A DNA stretch of 64,000 bases. Origin: Siphonodentalium dalli (lineage: Eukaryota > Mollusca > Scaphopoda > Gadilida > Siphonodentaliidae). The notes under the pieces are model-generated. The model worked only from the letters and a program-made list of their open reading frames with translations. It had not been told where the DNA came from and did no database searches. Below, in pieces: positions 57,263-64,000 of the stretch. Within the stretch, counting starts at the first letter, position 1. Every line of letters starts with the position of its first letter. The translations under genes and the position numbers were made by a program. Location: assembly GCA_032622095.1 (NCBI GenBank), contig CP136069.1:68843319-68907318 (forward strand), read 5' to 3'.

Positions 57263-57636
57263 AGTGATGTGCAACACGCCGGTATATATAGGGTGATCAA
57301 ATAGATATGGAGAATACCTTTGCTCAAGGTAGTTATTTTTACAAATATTCTATCCAAATTGACAAATTGTATATATTCAATAAATGAAGCGAGTCACGCG
57401 GCGAAATCATATTCGTTAGTTATCGCCAATAGTTGCGTCCCGAATCGAGAAGTAAATATTTACAATTGAGCGTAGTTTGGAAGATGTTTTCTATGGAGTT
57501 GTACTGTCGATTTGCTTGAGATTTGCGGCGATGTTAGTAGAATGATACATTCCTCCAGTTGACATAATGCCTGAATACCAACTTATATTAGTTTCACGGA
57601 CCCGAACAAATCCATAATGTGTCTTTAATTACCACC
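57263..57636. repeat. Dispersed repeat, third copy of the 2.18-kb family
   Basis: Follows 2181-2590 in order: AAAGTGATGTGCAACACGCC, GGTGATCAAATAGA, TAGTTGCGTCCCGAATCGAG, GTAAATATTTACAATT, GATGTTAGTAGAATGATA, then a diverged right flank (TCCAGTTGACATAATGCCTG). Confidence 0.88.
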
Positions 57637-58004
57637 AAATTGAAAAAAATTGTGGTAATTGTAAACTTATGCAATGCAATTCCCGTTGCACGCATATTAC
57701 TGGATTATAAAACCAAATTTTGAAACAGAGAATTACCTAACCCTATATATGATAACAGAGCAGTTAGCTATAGTATGGCCTTCCGGATAAGAAACCATAA
57801 ACTATATATAGAACATGGCACTTGGACACATACTCAGACCGAATTTGCACATAATGTAATTTTGAAATCGGCGACGGATATCACATGCATGCATGGTACT
57901 GAAGTGTTGGGGACTTATTAACGAACTTATAATTAAATACCTGACATCCTACTACTATATGAAACCTAACCCTTATAAACTAGCCGCTCTTTTTGACAGC
58001 TATT

Positions 58005-58479
58005 GATTTGTTGTCGTACATAGTGAGGATTGGACAAAGAATTAAATGTATATGTAGTGGGCGGGTGTTATTGGGGGATATGGCGAGGTCGTTGGGGCAA
58101 ATTGTGTGAGCAGCGAAGCGGTTCTCGCTAAATGCCCCAACTACCACAGTGCCATATCCCGAAATAACATATAACGCGATAAGAATAAACTTGAATTGAA
58201 TTAAATAGAAGTGCCTCGGTGATTACCGGCGATCGATCCATATTGCATGTGTGGCGGTGATTTGTTGTCGTATATAGAGAGGTTTGGATCAAACAACCAC
58301 CGCCACCATGTTGATTTAAGAATTTAATGTATATGTATAGTGGGCGGATGTGTTATTGGGGGATATGGCGCTGGGGTCGTTGGTGCAAATTCTGTGAGCG
58401 GCGAAGCTTTCCACTAACTGCCCCCAACTACCACAGCGTCGTATCCCCAATAACACACACCCACTACATTCAGTTCTTA
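58005..58479. repeat. 254-bp tandem duplication with embedded hairpins
   Basis: GATTTGTTGTCGTACATAG at 58005 recurs at 58259. Each unit has TATTGGGGGATATGGCG and, later, the complementary CCATATCCC or CGTATCCCCAATAACAC. The second hairpin (58317-58479) pairs TAAGAATTTAATGTATATG with CATTCAGTTCTTA at its base and may be a small MITE. Confidence 0.82.
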
Positions 58480-60469
58480 CATTTACATGTATATAGATTT
58501 TTGATGATTTATTCCCATAAAAAAGCTGAGTGAACTCTTATTTATTTTCACAAAATTTTCCGGGAAATTGAGACTAGTCCACATGTCATATTAAGTCAGC
58601 CAATATCCGATTTCCAAGCATTTATAAACGATAACGTGATCGGTATAATTAACTGGTTTCAGATGCAATTCGGCTGAACTTTGAAAAGCACGCCTAATTA
58701 TTCTGCTGGTCGCTTTTAATGATTATGTCAGATTAGGTCAACAATTTGTGGCGTCGTGTTCGTGTTATGGTCTGTGTGTTATTGAGGTATGAAACGGTCC
58801 AACGTGTGACCCAATTGACAGTTGACCAACCACCGAATATGATTTAGTGTAACACAGACGGGCTATGTAATTACTACGCCATATCGATCGCCACTCAAGC
58901 TTTCAGTGCTGAGTGGGTTAGCATGAATCACTATCCCAACCATCGACACTGTGTTGGGTGTTTTGCTTATTCCACACGCTTTACACACTGTATACGCACA
59001 ATCTTATCTGAACCTGAGGGGTTATCCACTTATGCATTAAGCAATCCTCAATTACCAGGCTATCGCGTTATCTGATACGCCCTATTACCAAATCTTTGTT
59101 GCAAAAAAAAGCGCATCGCGTTATCTTTGATAACCATTGACACTGCTTTAGATGGCATATATTGTAACCTATTGAGGCATACCACACTTAAATTACTAAG
59201 GCTAAATAAAATAATATTTTAGGGTAACGGGAGAAAAATAACAGGGGCGGGGTGTGGTATTTTATTTTTTCATTTTATTTTTTCTGGCTCAGCATTATTG
59301 CTGCCATTCTTTTCTATATTGCGGGAATTGGAAAGCAAGCGTTTTGTTCTGGGTGTCCGAAGGTATACAGGGACTGGAAGGTATGTCACTTGATGGAATT
59401 CAGTTGCATAAATTGACAAAATAATGAATGTTGTTCGCTATCTTTAAAGCAGCGGCTTATTCGGGTCGCTACCTTCCGGTCGCATATATTCGTTTTTTTT
59501 TAGTTTGAGGAAATTTGGAAAACAAAAAACGATAAAATGTTGAGGAGGTGACAGGTTTTTGGAGAGGCGGATGGGTTATCATAAACACACGTGTTATTTT
59601 ATTTAGCTGCATGGATTTTTGACACAGTGCATTTGGGGTGGGGCATTGGTGGGATTAGAACCCTGGTCCGTGACGGCGAGCTAGCGCGCCTTGCAGCTGT
59701 GTGCTATATATATATCTACCTTTATATATTAGGCTAAATCAAATAATATATACCTATATTATTTTATTTAGCCAAATATATAAAGGTTTTGGCCAGTATA
59801 GCCATGCGAGGCCACGTTTTTATTTGATTATTTGCGGATCCTCCTATACATATAGTAGGGGCGACAGTAGATTCCTTCCGAGTATGACACACTCGCAAAT
59901 TTTCCTGGCGAAATAAAACTAAATGGGCGAATGCGGTTACATGTCAGAAAAAATAGGGTTGGTCGGTAGGTTAAATGATTATTTTTTTAGATTTTTTATT
60001 AGACTATTTTTAAGCCATATCTGACTTGAAATTTAATGATAGCATTGTGCAGAGAAAAGTTGTCGTTGCTTCTTGTATAAACCAAATTCATTGACTATAT
60101 AGGGAATCAACAGATTTTCAGACATTGGAATGCCCCCCCCCCCCCCCATTTATCAAATGTTACCCATGCATATAATGATATAACCTGATGAAAATTATAC
60201 CATAAAAACATGCATGTGTAGGCTATTGGGTAAAAATTGGGATAGGTAGGGAATCCCCAACCACAAATATATTTTCTTTTATACAACTGTTTTCGCCGGT
60301 ATATACACGTTTGTATTTCTTGGTTTACGGATCTCGCTACCCTCAATATCATCAAAGTAGTATAAACATTTAATTTGCAATCAACACAATGGGTTTTTTT
60401 CGTCCTAGTCTAAGGTGCGTTCGGATACAGAACGCTACAATGTGCCAGAAAACAAACGCAGCAATTCTT
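58480..60469. other. No gene recognised; hairpin near 59750
   Basis: CCTTTATATATTAGGCTAAA (59719) pairs with TTTAGCCAAATATATAAAGG (about 59767). (C)15 lies at 60133-60147. No coding motif. Confidence 0.5.
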
Positions 60470-60473
60470 TTAA

Positions 60474-60930
60474 AGATGCATAATCCGAATAACGCTCGCA
60501 AGTTACTATATCCCTGGCTTCTGGGGTAAAAAACATGTTATTCGAGTCGAGGAACACACCCATCAAAGCTCAGAGTGATCAGATATCGCTGTTTGAAATC
60601 TATTTTTTTTTTTACCATTGGTAATTTTAAGCGGCCCAGAAAACAGTCGACGAGAAGACTTTCTCTGACCAAATTACGGATGAAGATGGACAACTCTAAA
60701 ATCAAGTGGCTTTTTTGTGTCAGATATATGACAAACCGGAAAAATTTCGCTGAACAAACTGTTGATAAATAACAGGTTTTGGGCAATTTTATACGATAGT
60801 TGACCGTGCATGCATGGTTAGCATTATTTTCGGCAATTACTCGATTCTGGTAACTGAAGCGGCATTTCAAACAAATGTGTTGTTGTTGGAATCTGATGAT
60901 ATGGGGACCATCGAATCGGATTGTGTACCT
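60474..60930. mobile_element. TTAA MITE, second intact copy
   Basis: TTAA at 60470-60473 and 60931-60934 flank an interior that matches 30836-31274 along its length (GAGTCGAGGAAC, AGTGATCAGATATCG, GTCGACGAGAAG, GGTTTTGGGCAATTTTATAC, TCTGATGATATGGGGACCAT). The right TIR (GATTGTGTACCT) is clear; the left (AGATGCATAATC) is degraded. Confidence 0.9.
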
Positions 60931-60934
60931 TTAA

Positions 60935-61394
60935 AATGCATCTGTACCGCAGCTCGCTATGTCAAATGGAAAACACTGACGTCCCACATGTAGCGATGCT
61001 TCCGAAATTTGCCTGTAAATGTAGCATGAACTTATGTCGCAAGAATCATTTATACAGGTATTGCTTAGCAAATGGTTCGGATCTATTAAGTACTTATATT
61101 AATTCTCAAATATGTTTGAAATTGAGATGCTTGCATGACGTTCAATTTAGAATTTTGCCGTTATCTTGCTACCCGAATTTTTTATAAAAAAAATGGTAAA
61201 AAATTCAGATCCAATTATAATTGGATCTGAATTTTATTACCATAAATATTTTAATAGTATCCCCTCATCCTAGAGGATTTAAATAATTGGATATTAACCC
61301 TTTGTGTATACTAAATTGATTATCACAGTCATTTGAAATATGTACATTATAGTCATGGTTTATTATTTATTTTGATGGATGTTATAGTGTTATA
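60935..61394. other. No gene; 48-bp palindrome at 61195-61242
   Basis: AATTCAGATCCAATTA pairs perfectly with TAATTGGATCTGAATT. The ORF 60921-61187 (+) begins in the MITE end and is not recognised. Confidence 0.65.
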
Positions 61395-62083
61395 GGGTGG
61401 ATACACACATGCGTGTAATCTCTGTAATTATCGTGTATTTGGCGTTTTACATAGATCATACAGACAATGTAATATGTGTCCACTGACAACCCAATCATTG
61501 CCGACGTGTTGACCGCACTGAGTTCTAGTTCCAAGCCGCTATCTTGAACCGAGTCGCCAGGCCACTTAAAATAACTGTTCGTGGGATAACCCATATGGCG
61601 GACGTTCTATTTAAATAGACTTGGGGCTATATATATGATCCCAAAAGCTACCATGCAGGCGGGGTGGCTAACTCTGAGCTATTTAAGTAAAACATATTAT
61701 ATTGTACCTTCTTGTCCAGATTATTCTGACCGATACAGCCAACTACGCGATTTGAGGCTTTCGACACCCAACGCCAAACACGCATCATGGTCGAAAATGT
61801 TCTATATCAAGTCTGTATATGCCAGACGTGTCGCTTCTGGTGTTCGTGCATTAATAAAATGCCAGATATCACACAGACTTGACTAATTTCCGCATCCGTA
61901 AGAGAAGACATGTTTTGGACTGGCCTTAAATGTCCTGATAGCAGACAGTTTGACTTTGCTAATCACTACTCACTTGTCAGGCCTGTTAACAATGAACCGC
62001 TCGCGCGCAGCTGATTAATGTTTTCAATTATTGGTGTGGCCATGTAAAATATACAGGAATTACATGCATGTGCGTATCCACCC
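61395..62083. mobile_element. 689-bp TIR element, TA-flanked (Tc1/mariner-like MITE)
   Basis: GGGTGGATACACACATGCGT (left) is matched inverted by GGGTGGATACGCACATGCAT (right), with TA at 61393-61394 and 62084-62085. TA duplication suggests Tc1/mariner mobilisation. The internal 83-codon ORF (61635-61886) has no transposase motif. Confidence 0.75.
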
Positions 62084-62093
62084 TAATTAAAGA

Positions 62094-62953
62094 ACAGATA
62101 AATAAAAATGCAGAAGAAGCCCTATTTATTGAGGAAATATTTAAATAACAAGTTCAACAAACATATGGTCGTTTGTTGAACTTATTATCTGAACATTCAT
62201 TTGTGATAACTACTCATCAATGGTGCTTTAGAAAGGGTTAATGTTACAGCTAAGATACTTTATTGATGGATGTAATTATGTATATGTATGCAGGGAGGAA
62301 CTTTTCTTGGTCATATCACACAACAAGTCCCCAGAACAAAAATTGACCGCACCCCCAATATACTATGGGATTAAATACTATTGTGGGTGGGGTCAATTTT
62401 TGTACTGGGGACCTGTGTATCGCAACGCATAAATAATGCAAAATTAAATCCTTCCTCTGCCCCAATTTTCAAAATTAACCGATAAACCGATAATAATCTG
62501 GGGTATTTATTTTGTATGGCCTTATAAACCTGATATATTATATAATATTAACGCCATGAAGCGCACATTGTGGAAAGGTATCATTATATCAGACAAGTAG
62601 TGTAAGCCGATATGAATGAGATCTGGACATATGTAGGTCTTTGTTACCCGAACTTTCACAATATGATGCAACGGCGTTATTTCGTGACCTTCATATATAT
62701 GCGTGTGAACTATTATCAATCCAAAATCCATGGAGCGATGAGAGATAAATATGCCTGTCCGAGTTTGTTATAAATCATGGGATTAGTCTTGTTATAGTTT
62801 CTATACCATAGGTGGTTGACACACATTAACCATTTCTATATAATCTATACTAAAGCATAGGAAATGTTTAGATAAATAGTTCAACATGTTGAACTTATTA
62901 TCTAAACATTTCCCTCAATAAATTGGACTCCTTCTGTGCTTTTATTTATCTGT
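62094..62953. mobile_element. 860-bp TIR element with a nested hairpin
   Basis: ACAGATAAATAAAAATGCAG at the left is matched inverted at the right (CTGTGCTTTTATTTATCTGT); about 70 bp of TIR continue through TTTATTGAGG and AAGTTCAAC. GTTCAAC/GTTGAAC repeats make extra small hairpins. An 86-bp hairpin at 62327-62412 (GTCCCCAG, AAAAATTGACC / GGTCAATTTTT, CTGGGGAC) sits inside. No target duplication was identified. Confidence 0.8.
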
Positions 62954-63234
62954 CGTCTGCTAATATATAATTTGTACATCCCTGAAAATGAATTGTGGAC
63001 TATTCCGAAGTACACAATTTAACTGACTGGGAATCCAATTAGTACTATTAACTTGTTTTCGAAAATAGAACAACTTTGTTCAAATAATTCTGACTAACTT
63101 CACACTTAATATTAATAGTTCGATCGACAAAAGGTTTGACCCAGAATAAATTTGGACTAAGTTGGTTTGTATACAATTTTGAAGACGAATATATCCTCTG
63201 CTACATATCCAAAATCCTCTAAAATCCGCTTTGA

Positions 63235-63790
63235 GCATTTTTTTTGTAATTCAAGATGGCATCCAAGATGGCTGCCATTTTCCGGTAAGTCAGTTTGATG
63301 AAATTATAGTGTCCTCTTGTAATAAATCTTGTCACATGTATACACATGTATCATTTTTGTGAAGCTAAAACATAACGCCACTTTTATGTGCCATAATTGG
63401 AACTCCCCGTCCAATATGGCCGCCAAAATGGCGACTGGAAGTGGAAATGTTTACGTTTTTTACTAATATCTTCCAGATAAGGTTCTGCCTTTTGGAACTG
63501 ATTGAGAAGTGTGACTTTTTTTGTATTTAGCATGTTAACTGACCATTGGGTCAATAAAATATGCCACTCATGTGGTTCCGACCCATTCCGATATCTCAAA
63601 AATTCGATTTTACAGAATCTAGTATAACATATCGCAAAATATCACCATTGGGATTCTAGTCATATTTCATCAAGAAATTTGAAGAACTGTGCAATGTAAG
63701 TGATGCATTATATTTTTTATCGATATTCCAAGGCAATGGTACCAAAATTGTCACATTGGATCAAAATGGCGGCCAAAATATGAAAAATGA
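63235..63790 (-). repeat. AAGATGGC-rich dispersed repeat, inverted relative to the 48.1-kb copy
   Basis: 63398-63790 matches 48097-48440 on the opposite strand (TTGGAACTCCCCGTCC; AATATCACCATTGG; AGAACTGTGCAATGTAAGTG; AAAATGGCGGCCAAAA). 63255-63290 has CCAAGATGGCTGCCATTTTC. The minus-strand ORF 63384-63599 across it is incidental. Confidence 0.82.
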
Positions 63791-64000
63791 TAAATATTAC
63801 ATCGGCGTGCCATGCAACCGCTCATAAGTTGTGGTTGCAGGGGGGGGAGGTAGTAAAAAAATTACAGGATGGTATGCCGGGGTGTGTGTGTGGCCCGAGG
63901 GGCAAAAACGCGTTTTTTACAACATCATGCAAATTTTTTACTAAAGACATTTTGTGCCATTATTTGACATTTGTAACAGTTTAAAACATATTATAAGAAT
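63791..64000. other. No gene recognised at window end
   Basis: G-rich stretches (GGGGGGGAGG, about 63841) and an AT-rich end. No coding motif. Confidence 0.5.

Noticed and set aside
61635-61886. 83-codon ORF inside the TA-flanked element as a transposase
   Set aside because: No DDE/D motif or helix-turn-helix could be seen.

Overview
This window is AT-rich eukaryotic DNA: sparse exons with splice signals, phase-matched introns, tRNA-derived SINEs, LINEs, many terminal-inverted-repeat (TIR) elements and satellite arrays. No operons, ribosome binding sites or bacterial genes are visible. A fibrinogen-related (FReD) exon, a TRIM-like NHL exon, Thr/Pro-rich mucin-like exons and LINE types I associate with molluscs suggest a marine invertebrate, most likely a mollusc or other lophotrochozoan. 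That is an inference from gene and repeat style, not a species call.

Probable host coding sequence is small. On the plus strand there are two paralogous mucin-like exons (691-1191 and 20047-20745) and a terminal FReD exon (33595-34223). All three use phase-1 junctions and could belong to one gene with a Thr-rich stalk and a fibrinogen-like lectin head. On the minus strand there is an NHL beta-propeller exon (39956-40829) and a short unidentified terminal exon (43933-44156).

Layout: 1-1.2 kb, a perfect 49-bp-arm palindrome and mucin exon I. 1.3-4.8 kb, a decayed LINE and a dispersed repeat with direct flanks. 4.85-7.08 kb, a 178-bp satellite in alternating A/B dimers. 7.8-11.1 kb, two LINE remnants. 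12-13.2 kb, a 117-bp tandem array. 15.8-18.2 kb, a probable Helitron. 18.3-19.3 kb, a TIR element with a 5-bp target duplication (TSD). 20-20.75 kb, mucin exon II.

21.2-31.5 kb is one broken L1/Tx1-like LINE split by nested insertions: a 3.55-kb hAT-like element that carries its own LINE, a CCCTAAA-ended TIR element, two SINEs in unassigned DNA, and a TTAA-flanked MITE. 33-34.2 kb holds a LINE remnant and the FReD exon. 40-44.2 kb holds the two minus-strand exons and SINEs.

44.8-64 kb is a field of foldbacks and TIR elements, including a Mutator-like element with a 9-bp TSD inside an older TTAA MITE, inverted repeat copies more than 3 kb apart, and tandem arrays rich in AAGATGGC. A decamer, AAAGAGCGTT, recurs at least ten times across otherwise different repeats. 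All positions were read by eye; boundaries without a target duplication are approximate.
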